The notes under the pieces: generated by a model
The model's database searches: none
The model's input: the letters and a program-made list of their open reading frames with translations, nothing else
Told to the model about the DNA's origin: nothing
Assembly (NCBI RefSeq): GCF_029633865.1
Contig: NC_079214.1
Location: 24,294,873 to 24,358,872 of the forward strand
Source of the DNA: Lampris incognitus
Taxonomy: Eukaryota; Chordata; Actinopteri; Lampriformes; Lampridae
DNA: 64,000 bases
Reading direction: 5' to 3'
Made by a program: the position numbers and the translations under genes
Shown here: positions 41,500 to 52,992 of the stretch, piece after piece
How positions within the stretch are numbered: the first letter of the stretch is position 1
Layout of the letters: each line of letters starts with the position of its first letter

Positions 41500-41966
41500 G
41501 CTGCTCTGGAGGCTGGGGACGCAGACAGGACAGAGGCGGTGGGACCGCCGCTTGGGGCACAGGCATTGGGACGGCCACTTGGGGCACAGGCCTCAGAGGC
41601 GGCGCGGCACCTGCTTGGGGTACCGGCATCAGAGGCGGCCGGACCACCGGGTGAGCAGGCATCAGAGGCGGTCAGACCACTCGGGGCATCAGAGGCAGTC
41701 AGACTGCTCGGGGAACAGACTGGACATCAGCAAAGGTGGCTGACTGCTCAGGAACAGACTGTATGTTGGCAAAGGCAGCCGACTGCTTGGGAACAGACTT
41801 GATGTCGGCAAAGGCGGCCGACTGCTCAGGAACACGCTGGACGTCATCAGGAACTGGCCGACCACTCTGGAGCAGGAAGGGGCTGGGCAGCTGACACTCT
41901 GGGATGCTGGGCAGCTGACACTCATGGGCGCTGGGCAGTTGAGACTCGGGGCCGCTGGGCAGCAAA
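41500..41966 (-). repeat. Proline-rich coding minisatellite of the LTR element
   Basis: Imperfect tandem units of three kinds. GGCATCAGAGGCGGTC-type units lie at 41600-41700. A 39-bp unit repeats about four times at 41703-41858 (ACTGCTCAGGAACAGACTG, then GGCAAAGGC). Units of about 27 bp with CTGGGCAGCTGACACTC lie at 41881-41965. On the minus strand they translate to Pro/Ser/Leu-rich repeats. Confidence 0.7.
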
Positions 41967-41999
41967 GACGTTTAGGAAACATGGGAGGCTGACATGCCG

Positions 42000-42404
42000 G
42001 GCTTGGGAGGATCAGGGACCGGGTCACTAAAGTACTGCCACCTGAAAAAGGCTGTTTTTGGGCAAACTCAGGGTCCCTTTCCAGATGGCAGTGAGGAGCT
42101 TAAGGAAGCCCGGCTCCTTGTTCAGGAAGGTGTCCCCTTACACACCAAATTCTTCCCAGGTAAACGCCAAGCTTAGCAAATCTGCCGGCCGAGAAGCAGT
42201 CACTATGGTCGGAGCCAACAGGGTGAGCTGGACCAGGAGCTGCTGCAACTGACTGGCAAGTGCACTCACCTGGTTAGTCAGCGAGGTGTGAAACGCCTAG
42301 TGACAGGCGTCCATCTTCCGGAGGCCATGACAGATGGAGCTCAGCTGTTCCTCATGCTGAATGAGGCGCCCGTCTTTTAGTGTGGCAGAGTCAGCTGGGT
42401 CCAT
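42000..42404 (-). pseudogene. Gag start fragment of the LTR element
   Basis: Begins ATG at 42404 with MDPADSATLKDGRL, a start resembling Gag of fish Ty3/Gypsy-type elements. The reading frame meets a stop after 35 codons (42297). Gag-like sequence goes on in other frames to about 42050, then joins the repeat region, so the capsid and nucleocapsid parts are lost. Confidence 0.6.
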
Positions 42405-42425
42405 AGTATGGTCAGATCGTACTTT

Positions 42426-42897
42426 CACGTTGGGGACAGGAATGGAGGACCCAAATGCATGACTCAGAACTGGGCTAGAACAATGTTTTAATGAAACAAA
42501 TGCACTTACAGACAGCAGGAAAGGCTCGAAACAGGACCTGGCGCATCCGGCAACCAAGAATCCATATGTGTGTGTCTGTGAGAAGATCTGACGAAGCGCC
42601 TGGGCAACCAGGGGGAATATATAACTTGAGACAGACAATCAGAGAAATCGGGGACAGGTGAGTAGGGCAGGACAGGACCGGGCTCACCAATTAGGGAATG
42701 GGGAACAGGTGAGCAGGACAGGACAGGAACCAGAGCCACAAGCCAAATAAGGGGCTGGGGATCAGGTGAGTACCACATGGGCAATCAGGGGCGATCAAGG
42801 TTACTCATGTAAATGGGGTGCAGATGAGCTGAAATACCAATCAAGCGATGGGAAACAGGTGAGCCCCGATGACCCAGATCACACAACCATGATACAT
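42426..42897 (-). repeat. 5' LTR of nested LTR element
   Basis: Longer than its partner by extra CAGGTGAGCAGGACAGG-type units. It ends on the plus strand near CAACCATGATACA. Confidence 0.65.
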
Positions 42898-43041
42898 ACC
42901 AGATTGGTTGAGGCCCAGGTTACCAACGACCACCACCAATACTGTTGGCCAGTAGGGTACTGGTGGAAACTATGCTAATGTTGGGAGAAGGAGAGGGGGT
43001 AGCATGTCCAGAGGGAGTGGGAGAGGAGGAAGGGTAGGAGT

Positions 43042-43915
43042 GTGGAGGTGAGTGTCGGAATTTTTAATGTTGGCACTATGACTGGTAAAGGGACAGAGAT
43101 GGCTGATATGATGGAGAGAAGGAAGGTAGAGACCAGGTGGAAGGGGAGTAAGGCCAAAAGCATCGGAGGTGGGTTCAAACTCTTCTACCCTGGTGTGGAT
43201 AGGAGGAGAAATGGGGTAGGGGTAATTCTGAGGGAAGAGTATGACAAGAGTGTGTTGGAGGTGAAGAGAGTGTCAGATAGAGTGATGAGTATGAAGCTGG
43301 AAATCAAAGATGTGATGATGAATGTTGTCAGCACATATGCCCCGCAAGTTGGGTGTGAGATGGAAGAGCAAGAAGAATTCTTGAGTGAATTGGATGAAGT
43401 GGTGGAGAGTGCACCCAATGGGGAGAGGGTGGTGATTGGAGCGGACCTCAATGGGTGTGTTGGTCAAGGCAACAGAAGTAATGAGGAAGTGATGGGCAGA
43501 TATGGTGTCAAGGAGAGGAATGTGAAAGGACATATAGTGGTAGTTTTTGTGAAAAGGATGGAAATGACTGGTGAATACGTATTTCAAGAAGAGGGAGGAA
43601 CACAGGGTGATGTATAAGAGTGGAGGAAAGTGCACACAGGTGGACTATATCTTATGTAGATGGCGCGATCTGAAAGGGATTGGAGACTGCAAGGTGGTGA
43701 CAGGGGAGAATGTAGCTAGGCAGCATCGGATGGTGGTCTGTAGGATGACTTTGCAGACCAAGAGGAAGACAGTGAAGGCAGAGCCAATGATCACGTGGTG
43801 GACGTTGAAGAAGGAAGACTGTTGTGCGGAGTTCAGGCAGGAGTTAAGACAGGCACTGGGTGGTAGTGAAGAGCTGCCAGATGGCTGGGAAACCACTGCA
43901 GAAATAGTGAGGTAG
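43042..43915 (+). pseudogene. RTE LINE endonuclease domain, frame-broken
   Basis: AP-type endonuclease that would nick the target for reverse transcription. Visible motifs in order are FNVGTMTGKG, ETRWKGSKA, RRNGVGVIL, VVSTYAPQVG, VVIGADLNGCVG, then in a second frame CTQVDYILCR and ARQHRMVVCRM, which hold the expected Asn, Glu, Asp and His positions. The frame changes near 43571-43617. Compared with the family, residues just before ETRWKG seem to be missing (a small deletion). Confidence 0.75.
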
Positions 43916-43936
43916 ACAGCTAGGAAAGTACTTGGT

Positions 43937-45057
43937 GTGTCATCAGGACAGAGGAAGGAAGACAAGGAGACTTGGTGGTGGAATGAGGAAGTACAGCAAA
44001 GTATACAGAGGAAGAGGTTGGCAAAGAAGTGGGATAGTCAGAGAGATGAAGAAATTAAACATGAGTACAGGGAGATGTGGCGTAAAGCGAAGAATGAGGT
44101 GGCAAAGGAAAAGGCTTATGGTGAGTTGTATGAGAGGTTAGACACTAAGGAAGGAGGAAAGGACTTGTACTAATTGGCTAGACAGAGGGACCGAGTGGGG
44201 AAGGACATGAAGCAGGTTAGGGTGATGAAGGATAGAGATGGAAATGTGCTGACAAGTAAGAGTGTGTTGAGAAGGTGGAAGGAGTACTTTGAGGGGCTGA
44301 AGAATGAAGAAAATGAGAGCAAGAGAGAGAGATAGAGAAGGTTGGATGAAGTGGGGATAGTGAATCAGGAAGTATGGGGGATTAGCAAGGAGGAAGTGAG
44401 GGCAGCTATGAAGAGTAAAAAGGCTGTTGATCCAGATGACATACCTATTGAGGTGTTTAGGAGAGATGTCAATGGAGCTTTTAACTAGATTGTTTAACAC
44501 AATCTTGGAAGGCGAGAGGATGCCTGAGGAGTGGAGAAGAAGCATACTTGTTCTGATTTTCAAGAATAGGGGTGATGTGCAGAGCTGTAGTAACTAAAGA
44601 GGTATAAAGTTGATCAGCCACAGCATGAATATATGGGAAAGAGTAATAGAAGCTAGGTTAAGAGGAGAGGTCATGATTAGCATGCAGCAGTATCGTTTGG
44701 TTTCATGCCATGAAAGAGCACTACAGATGTGAAGTTTGCTTTGAGAATACCGTTGTAGAAGTATAGAGAAGGCCAGAAGGAGTTATTTTGTGTCTTTGTG
44801 GATTTAGAGAAAGCATATGACAGGGTGCCGAGAGAGGTGTGGTATTGTATGAGGAAGTTGGGAGTGGCAGAGAGGTATGTAAGAGTGGTGCAGGATATGT
44901 ATGAGGGCAGTGTAACAGTGGTGAGGTGTGGAATGACAGATGGGTTCAAGGTGGAGGTGGGATTACATCAAGGATCGGCTCTGAGCCCTTTCTTGTTTGC
45001 AGTGGTGATGGTCAGGTTGACGGATGAGATCAGGCAGGATTCTTCATGGACTATGAT
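43937..45057 (+). pseudogene. RTE LINE linker and first half of reverse transcriptase, degraded
   Basis: The linker segment KEDKETWWWNEEVQ is followed by coiled, charged sequence and a stop at 44171. RT motifs survive further on: VFVDLEKAYDRVPRE (the first catalytic Asp region) and GLHQGSALSPFLF. Several stops and frame changes occur between 44171 and 44798. The gene is cut at 45057 by the hAT element, just before the FADD box. Confidence 0.75.
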
Positions 45058-47281
45058 TAGGGCCCTGCCAAATTCACGGCTGTGAAAATCGCGTCACGGA
45101 CCGTGAAATCATCTCTTCCCGTGTAATTGACCATTTGCCGTGAAATGCAGAATTTAAGTGCGCAACTAGTTTGAGAAAATACTGTGCTGACATGATTGAC
45201 ATTTTGGATGCGCGAATAAAAGCATTCACGTGTCTAAGACATTGATTGGTTAAATGAGCATCCGGGGTGGTCGCAATGATCATTTTTGTTACTAGCATAG
45301 TTTGAGTTAGCTGTCGTCAGCATGTTAGCTTAGGCCCTAACGTACTGAAGATGTCGAAATCTAAAACCTCAAAAAACACGACTGCAGACGACAGAGTAAT
45401 TGAGTTTGGAAAACATATTTTACACGCTGATGGCGGAAAATTATTTTGTACGAGTTGTAATATCTCCTTAGATCACAGTCGACGAGCAACGATTCAGCGT
45501 CACTTGGAAAGTGAAACTCATCTCAACAAAAAGAGGGCTGCCGAAAAAGAACCACAAGGTGGAACCAACAAGAAGCAAAAAACAATTTCATCGATGTTTA
45601 AGAAAACAACCGAGAGCACCGAGTCTCAACATTTGGCGATCATGGAGCTTGTTGAGGCGTTTGCTAGTGCTAATATACCGCTGGAGAAGCTTGGTCACCC
45701 GAAACTGAGGGACTACCTTCAACGTAATGTGAGAAATGCGGGTGGTTTACCCAGTGCAAATAAGCTCCGACAAGACTACCTTCCTAAGCTGTTTGACGCA
45801 CAATTTGAAGAGGTAAAATCTATCATAAATTCATGTGAATCGTTTTCAATTATTTTGGATGAGTCCACCGATGAGCAGGACAATTATGTTTTGCATGTTA
45901 TTTTCGATTTCATGTCGGACAACAGCAGTGCTGGCCGACTGTGCTTACTTGGATGCTGTAAACTATACCACTGTTTCACAAGCCGTAATTAAAACCCTCA
46001 CAAAGTATGGTGCAGACTTTAACAAAGTATCTGCTTTCATTAGTGACAATGCAACCTACATGACGAAGTCATACAAATCTGCACTCCAGGGTCTCATGCC
46101 AAATTCGGTGCATATCACTTGCAATGCCCACATTATTTCTCTGGTGAGTGAGTTGTGGAGAGCTGAGTTTCCTAGAGTAGATAAGTTAGGGAGCTATGTC
46201 CAAAAAGTGTTTAAGCATTGTCCCAGTCGCAAACTACACTATCGGGAAAGCATTGCAGAGAAGACAGGGGAAACGGTGGGGAAAATTGCCCTTCCACCTG
46301 AACCAGTGATGACGAGATGGAACTCGTGGTTTCGGGCTGTACAGTATCACGCAGCTCATCTGGACTTTTACGCAGATTTTGTGGAACAGGAGCTCGCACT
46401 GACACCCCGAACACAGGCATTGACCGAACTGTTAAATCTTTTACACGATCCTCACCTGAATGAGGAGGTCAAATTCATTTCCAAAAATGCCACTAAGCTA
46501 ATGGACTTGATCACTTGGTTTGAATCTCGACATGTATTAATTCGCAAGGTGTACAACAGGGTCATGGATTTGCTCTTTTGGGCAGAAGCACAGGCGAATG
46601 AAATTCACTACGAGCGTGCAGATTTAGATGCCAGTGCTCATCACTTGTTTTCTGGCATGATACAAAAGATCAGGCAGTATTACTGCTACGGAGACGAGTT
46701 AAACGAGAACGTTACGCAAAGTAAATTTAAACAACCAGCGGCCGAATTCCTGAAAGCAGTGCGCATTTTTGACCCTGCACAAATACTTATTTTGACGGTG
46801 GATTTAAACTCACTCAGCACAGACATTCCTGGATTTGACAAAAACTGTAGGCTGGAATTGCCAAACTATAAACACATCGCACAAGAGGTGGACACAACTT
46901 TACCAGCGCTAGCTTTTTGGAAATCCTCCGAATCTAGGCTACCACATCTTGCTAAAGTAGCGTGGCGCTGTCTGTCAATCCCGACGAACTCTGTGGACGC
47001 GGAGAGGGCCGTGTCAAAACATGGACAAGTATTTTCATCGCAGACACAGAGCATGAAGCCAAGCACCGTCGCAGGATGCTCAATGCTTACATTCAACCAC
47101 TAGTACGGTTATGCTGTGTACAGTAGGCTGGGCTATTAATGTCCTGTGTGAAGAAAAAGTGTAATTTAATCATTGCCGTGAAATGTCGCATTTTTCTTAT
47201 AGAATCCGTGAAATCTGTGATTTTCGAGAAACTAGGTCCGTGAAATTGAGCGAAATGTACCGTGAATTTGGTAGGGCCCTA
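45058..47281 (+). mobile_element. hAT DNA transposon nested in the LINE, 2224 bp
   Basis: The terminal inverted repeats match at 21 of 22 positions: the left begins TAGGGCCCTGCCAAATTC and the right, reversed, begins TAGGGCCCTACCAAATTC. Both flanks carry ACTATGAT (45050-45057 and 47282-47289), an exact 8-bp target duplication as made by hAT transposases. Subterminal GTGAAATC-type words recur near both ends. One transposase gene lies inside, broken by a frame change. Confidence 0.93.
45351..47103 (+). pseudogene. hAT transposase, one frame change
   Basis: The first part (45351 to about 45930) has a BED-like zinc finger at residues 33-57 (FCTSC, then HLESETH) and the start of the RNase H-like core with IILDESTDEQDNYVLHV. 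After a frame change at about 45915-45940 the second part, ending at 47103, carries SAFISDNATYMTKSYK, HITCNAHIISL, MTRWNSWFRAV and the C-terminal dimerisation motif SIPTNSVDAERAVSKHG. Overall likeness is to the hAT group related to vertebrate CGGBP1-type proteins. The break prevents a full-length product, so this copy is probably not autonomous. Confidence 0.8.
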
Positions 47282-48017
47282 ACTATGATGTTCGCGGATG
47301 ACATTGTGATCAGTAGCGAGAGTAGGGAGTAGGTTTAGGAGAGCCGGGAGAGGTGGAGGTATGCACTGGAGAGAAAAGGAATGAAAGTCAGTAGGAGCAA
47401 GACAATGCATATGCGTGAATGAGAGGGAGGACAGTGGAACGGTGAGGATGCAAGGAGTAGAGGTGATGAAGGTGGATGAGTTTAATATTTGAGGTTGACT
47501 GTCCAAAGTAATGGGGAGTGTGGAAGAGAGATGAAGAAGAGAGTGTAGACAGGGTGGAGTGGGTGGGGAAGAGTGTTAGGAGTGATTTGCAACAGAAGGG
47601 TACCAGCAAGAGTTAAAGGCGAAGGTTTACAAGATGGTAGTGAGACCAGCTATGTTATATGGTTTGGAGACTTTGGCACTGACGAAAAGACAGGAGGTAG
47701 TGCTGGAGGTGGCAGAGTTAAAGATGCCAAGATTCTCGTTGGGAATGAGGAAGATGGATGGGATTAGGAACGAATATATTAGAGGGACAGCTCAGGTTGG
47801 ACAGTTTGGAGACAAAGCAAGAGAGCCAAGATTGAGATGGTCTGGACATGTGTGGAGGAGAGATGCTGGGTATATTGGGAGAAGGATGCTGAATATGGAG
47901 CTGCCAGGAAAAAGAGGAAAGGCCAAAGAGGAGGTTTATGGATGTGGTGAGGTTGGACATGCAGGTGACTGGCATGACAGGAAGATGCAGAGGACAGGAA
48001 GAGATGGAAACAGATGA
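47282..48017 (+). pseudogene. RTE LINE reverse transcriptase, second half
   Basis: Opens with MMFADDIVI (the FADD catalytic box) directly after the hAT target duplication. It continues with MVVRPAMLYGLETL, IRNEYIRGTAQVGQ and LRWSGHVWRRD, which is the family's C-terminal part. Stops near 47330 and frame changes at about 47420-47640 break it. Confidence 0.75.
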
Positions 48018-48049
48018 TCCGCTGTGGTGACCCCTAACGGGAACAGCTA

Positions 48050-48066
48050 AAAGTAGTAGTAGTAGT
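48050..48066 (+). repeat. (AGT)n tail of the RTE LINE
   Basis: A short trinucleotide run at the LINE 3' end, as usual for RTE elements. Confidence 0.75.
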
Positions 48067-48484
48067 TCAATGTTTTGAATAAAATTTGCTTGTGTTTCTT
48101 CATTGCGGCAAAAAAATAAAGTCAGACTCGTGTGTTCTGCAGAACAGATACGAGCCCCCACTAATGGCAAGGGGTTCTCATCTTATGCAGCAAACAACAC
48201 CAGTGTGGGCACTGTGACCTCTTTGTATTGTCATTGTTTCCACCCCCTTAGTACCCCCTTAATTGGGCCCCTGCCACTCTGAGTGGATTTGGCTGCCCAA
48301 AGTTTTGAAAGCTAGCAGCCTGACTGCTGTATTTCTGTTTCCCTCGCTGTTTTTTGCAGCAATAAAAGTGTAAAAAAAAAAAAAAGGTCCAGATCAGGGT
48401 GTGTCTCAAATCAGTTTAAAATCAAGGTGATGTGACATCATCATTACCGATGTCAATATCTCACTCTCTGTCAATCTTTCCTTC

Positions 48485-48503
48485 TGTGTGTGTGTGTGTG
48501 TGT
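48485..48503. repeat. Short (TG)n run
   Basis: About 9 TG units. Confidence 0.85.
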
Positions 48504-48585
48504 ATTACATAGCGTTTTTTTTCCCGAAACCATCAATGGTGTTATAAGTGCTCAACTAATGAGGAGCGGAATATCCACACAGAAC

Positions 48586-48588
<3 letters not shown>

Positions 48589-48622
<34 letters not shown>

Positions 48623-48648
48623 GTGTATATATATATATATATATATAC
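48589..48648. repeat. Compound (TG)n(TA)n microsatellite
   Basis: About 15 TG units (48589-48619) followed by about 11 TA units (48626-48648). Confidence 0.92.
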
Positions 48649-49419
48649 ACGTCATTTGATCGGATGTGACCTCTGACTTTGAAGTTATGTGTGTTGTCTG
48701 TGACTTGTGTAGTGTGTAAGCTAGCTAGCCGTATTCTGCCTGTGTTGGCAAAAATGGAGGAAAAAGTACAAGTCAGGCAAACTAAAGGGTAAGGAGCAAG
48801 AGCACAGGAAGAATCCTGTGGCCTCCTGTTCCGCTCACAAAATTCGTTCGGGTTTGGTGTTTATACGTGTTTGAGTTTTTGGATATTGGACATTGTGGAC
48901 ATTGGACATTTCATGTAGGCTTCGATGGATTCATTATTTGTGATGCCATGAGTTTGTCATAGATGCTGGTTATCTGGTCTCTTTCAAAAATAGCATTGTT
49001 TGTTGCCACTTGTGTTGTAGACCATTGTATCTGCTTGGTTATTGTTTTAACAGTAGGCCACACATTACTTGCACACTTGTAGTTTGTTGTCATGTGTGGT
49101 TTGATTATGTGTGGCCTGATTGTGTAGACTATATGGCGGTGTGGCTGTATGGGCATCCAACATCGCTGAATGTCAAACTGTGTAATCATTTGCCTTCTAT
49201 TCTTGGTTACCTGCCCCGCTGGCTTAGTCTGCCTTACTTTTTTATCCTTTGACTGAGGTTTGAGCAAATAGTTGGTAAAATCCGTGGCGCCGACCGTGGT
49301 TGTGAAATAGCCAATCAGCAGCTGTGCTGCTTCAATATCAGCAGGTCACTATTTAATGATAAATGCACGGCACTGTCCCTGGTGCTGAAATATCACACCT
49401 CATTATAATTGTGTTTTCC

Positions 49420-49684
49420 TCTTTCAATGTTGTATTCTGTAAATTGTGTAAACACATCCATTGCATGTCGTCCGTCTTGGGAGAGAGATCCCTCCTCTGT
49501 TGCTGTACCTGAGGTTTCTTCCTGTTTTTTCTCCCTGTTAAAGGGTTTTTTTTTTTTTAGGGAGTTGTTCCTTATCTGATGTGAGGGTCTAAGGACAGGA
49601 TGTTGTGTTGCTGTAAAGCCCACTGAGGCAAATTTGTAATTTGTGATATTGGGCTATACAAATAAAATTGACTCGACTTGACTC
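49420..49684 (+). mobile_element. Retroelement 3' tail, longer copy of the 10998 family
   Basis: Shares GGGAGTTGTTCCTTATC, AAGGACAGGATGTTGTG and TGGGCTATACAAATAAAATT with 10998-11129. It extends further 5' through CCCTCCTCTGTTGCTG and a T run, and ends in a (GACTT)n-like tail. Confidence 0.75.
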
Positions 49685-51461
49685 ATTGTAATCCGCATTT
49701 CTCACCATTCAGCCCCTCCGTCTCCATAAATGTCCCCTTGGATCTGTCTCGCATCTCCATACAATCTATAGGCTGTATAAGGGCAGGTCCTCGCCCCCTC
49801 TGCAGTGAGCCATCAGCTCCGCACCTTGTTAGACTCCAAACGGTCTCCCATCAGGAGAACAGATTTCCCCCTGTCAGAAATGCAGAGCGTAAAACTTCAT
49901 CTGTCTGAGAGCCAGTGTGTTCCTCAGTGGTTCTGTCCTGGCTGAACAAGGCAGCAGGAAAATTCGAGGGTTGCTCCATTGCTCAAGGTGCAGTGAATAC
50001 TGGCTGTTGTGAATATACAAAATGTTGTCATTGCATTTTCATTCGATGGAGCCTTACTCACACTATATTCAGTACCCCTGTCATGGAGAGGCTCATCATA
50101 GATCATTTCCATTTTCTATCTCATGTCAAGTGATTATGATGGAATTTCTTCATAGTGAAATATATATTTAGTGTCTTGGAAGTTTTGAAGATGCTTAACA
50201 GAGCTGTGTTATTTTAAGAAATTGAAAATGAGTGGGAAAAAATGATTCTCTGTCAATCTTAGGTCAGCTCATGTGAGGGAAGATAGTGTAATTTGATCTG
50301 ATAAAGTCAAATGACCCTTGTGGGGAGGAAGTAAGTTTCACACACTGAATTTTAAATGGCTGTGTCAAATTACATTCAAGGACCTAACTGGATGAGGGTA
50401 AGACGAGGGTATTTATGGAGAGTTTGGTTTCGGCTTAGAATGACAGCAGACCAAAGACTGTTGGGACTCATCAAGAACTAATTTACTAACTTCCACTTCA
50501 AATTTGGGCATGATTAATGAGAGTGTAATTTAATGGTTGTGGTGTCAATGTCCTCCCTTACCCTAATTATTTTTTTTTCTTTACTCCACAACACAGCTTC
50601 AGCAGCGGTGAGATATATCCAATTCTGCCAGTGTTTTCTCTTTGACTCTCCACTACACCTTGCTTTCGCTGACACGTGAGCGAAAGTAAGGCAAGGGGTT
50701 GGAAACGGGTCAGGATTGGGTCGAGTCCAGTCAAAACTACAAGTTCACGATGGAGAGAAAACCAAATGTTAGAAGAAAAAAAAAAAAGACAGATGGGGAG
50801 TTTTAGAGTATGTCAAGACGGCCTAATGAAAACAATACACTCTTAAACAAGTGGAACCCCTGACATTTTCATGACTTCCCCCAGGTTGCGAGAGGAGGAA
50901 ATATGGTTCAGAGTTGTTATACCTTTACTTCACGTTCATGGTCCAAAGAAAACAAGAGGATAAGTGTGCACTCCCAGAGAGAGTAACACCATGTACGCAA
51001 AATGCCAGCTCAGGCAAGAATGAGTTCATTGAGAGGCAGAACTTGGCAACACGCATGAATACAAACACAGATACAAATAACCCCTCTCTTCCTGTTTAAA
51101 GTGCTAATAAGACCTGAGCCTGTCACCCCGTAGGAAACATACCCCACTCTCTACTAAGAAGGAAGGCAGCATTAGGAAGCAAAGTGCGATAGCTCAACCA
51201 TCTATAAATGCAGTCTCAACACACAACACTAGTGAAAAGTTTCATTAGCTCGCTTTAACCCTTATAAGAACATGGATACTTACAGTGGGTTTCCTTCAGC
51301 TGTGGTCATACTGGAGATTTGCAGAGAGAAATACATTTGCATTCCCCTGCAAAACAGGCGCGACAGGAAGCTTGGCGACCAAACATATTTAACAGATATA
51401 TTAATGAAATAGTTGTACCATCTACTCCTTCTTCAAGATAAGAGGAAACCATGCTGCATAT
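49685..51461. other. Unique DNA, no gene seen
   Basis: No recognised motif in any frame. Confidence 0.45.
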
Positions 51462-51818
51462 TCCATTCATCCATCATCCAAACTGCTTATCCTTACCCAG
51501 GGTCATGGGGATGCTGCAGCCTATTCCAGCAGTCACTGGGTGGCAGGCGGGGAGATACCCTGGACAGGCTGCCAGGCCATCACAGTGCCAACACACATTC
51601 ACACCTAGGAGCAATTTAGTACGGCCAATTCACCTGATCTACATGTCTTTGGACTGTGGGAGGAAACCGGAGCACCTGGAGGAAACCCACGCAGACAACA
51701 TGCAACCTCCACACAGAGGATGACCCGGGTCAACCCCCAAAGTTGGACTACCCCGAGGCTTGAACCCAGGACCTTCTTGTTGCGAGGCGACCGTGCTAAC
51801 CAATGCGCCACCATGCCG
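51462..51818 (-). mobile_element. SINE family B, complete, minus orientation
   Basis: The plus strand starts from the CCATTCATCCATCATCC tail and runs through GGACTGTGGGAGGAAACCGG to GGCTTGAACCCAGG (box B reversed) and the head end near 51818. It lacks the internal TG expansion of the copy at 7024. Confidence 0.9.
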
Positions 51819-52338
51819 CAGTGGTTCTGTAATTCTTACACAATATTTGAATTACGATCCCCTTTCCCTGAGACCTGCCGTGTATTCTTTGTGGAGCAAT
51901 TTATATTTTGGCAGCGCACAGTAGGACAAAATTGGATGGGTATATACTGCTAAAATGATTGTGTCCTCTATTTGCACTCTCTCATGATCACCCTATCAGA
52001 GGTCAACACAGTCTAAGCAACACTGTTATTGGGCGATGGCGCGAATTCGCATGTCAGCGTTCATCAAATCTGAACTCAGCATGAAGACGTCAAGGTAAAT
52101 TCACACTTATTGTGGCGAATCCATTGATATGAATTGAATTCGCCCTGAAATTTCGTGTGCAGCAATGCTGGTGTGACCCCAGCCTTATGCAGACCTAGAG
52201 GGTGGAAGATCATAATCTGGTACTTTAAGGAAGAGTTTAGGAAAAACACTTCGGTAAATGTCCCAAAACTTGTTTGTCTTCAAAACTTGTTTGAAACATG
52301 TCAAAACAAAAATAGCATTATTATCGAAGCTTCCATTG
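51819..52338. other. Unique DNA, no gene seen
   Basis: No recognised feature. Confidence 0.45.
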
Positions 52339-52457
52339 TCCATCCATTCATTATCCAAACCGCTTATCCTACTGAGGGTCATGGGATACTGGAGCCTATC
52401 CCAGCAATCATTGGGCGGCAGGCGAGGACACATCCTGGAGAGGCCACCAGTCCATCA
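52339..52457 (-). mobile_element. SINE family B, 3' half, minus orientation
   Basis: CCATTCATTATCCAAACCGC through GGGCGGCAGGCGAGG to CCACCAGTCCATCAC. The same half as the 11781 fragment, in reverse. Confidence 0.85.
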
Positions 52458-52992
52458 CTTCCATTGTGAGAAACTGAAACATAATCCTTAAAAACAAAGG
52501 CAAATGAGCCTCAAAAACCAAAGCCCCTGGTTTATCCCAACCATTAGAGTCGAATGAACAGACACACCACCTCACATGGCTATCAGATACTCTTAAACTA
52601 ATCAATTTTTTTGTCGTAAAACAATATGACCAACAGTAACCACACCAGGTAGATTTCACAACAGGACGCCTCTCAAAAGCTTTTGTAAAATCGTAGTGTC
52701 TTAGTCTGTATGTTTGCAGAGAGGCCTCCCCCATATCAGTTCTCCCCAAGCACTTGTTATGGATGCATACCTTGAAGTGCAAATCACAAACTCCTCATGC
52801 AGAAGTCTCAACATCCCACCTGCACACCATACAGTGTAAATTCTCCTCATTTTGACAGTTAAGTCATATCAAACTTATCCACTGGAGTTGGAATTCATCT
52901 TGATAGCTCGGACACCTTGGGCTAGCTAGGTTATTAGTTACACAGGCAGATAACATGGCTATTATAAAAAAAGACTATTAAGAACTCATTTC
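52458..52992. other. Unique DNA, no gene seen
   Basis: No recognised feature. Confidence 0.45.

Larger units (their letters stand above)
40784..42897 (-). mobile_element. Internally deleted LTR retrotransposon inside the LINE
   Basis: Two direct repeats of 410-470 bp, at about 40784-41198 and 42426-42897, share long stretches such as GGGCTAGAACAATGTTTTAA and AAGCGCCTGGGCAACCAGGG. On the minus strand each has a TATATATTC box and a CATTAAAAC polyadenylation-like word. Only about 1.2 kb lies between them: a short gag start next to the upstream (right) LTR and a proline-rich minisatellite next to the downstream LTR. No protease, RT or integrase is left. LINE sequence continues on both sides. Exact ends and target duplication could not be fixed. 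Confidence 0.75.
40640..48066 (+). mobile_element. RTE-type LINE with two nested insertions
   Basis: Host LINE pieces lie at 40640-40783 (5' region, GGGAGGGTTGCGTCAGGAAG), 42898-45057 (rest of 5' region, endonuclease, start of RT) and 47282-48066 (RT catalytic box, C-terminus, 3' tail). Joined without the insertions, they add up to about 3.1 kb, the usual size of RTE elements. The 3' end holds GGTGACCCCTAACGGGAAC followed by an (AGT)n tail. Reading frames are broken many times, so this copy is dead. The 5' boundary is approximate. Confidence 0.8.
48067..49419. other. Unique DNA with microsatellites
   Basis: An AATAAAAGTGT word followed by a 14-A run at 48362-48384 looks like a retroposed 3' end, but I could not identify a source gene. 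TG/TA repeats follow. No coding motif. Confidence 0.4.

Noticed and set aside
41140..41802. Plus-strand 220-codon frame in the nested LTR element
   Set aside because: Antisense to the proline-rich minisatellite. The LTR element reads on the minus strand, and the frame is explained by the tandem repeats.
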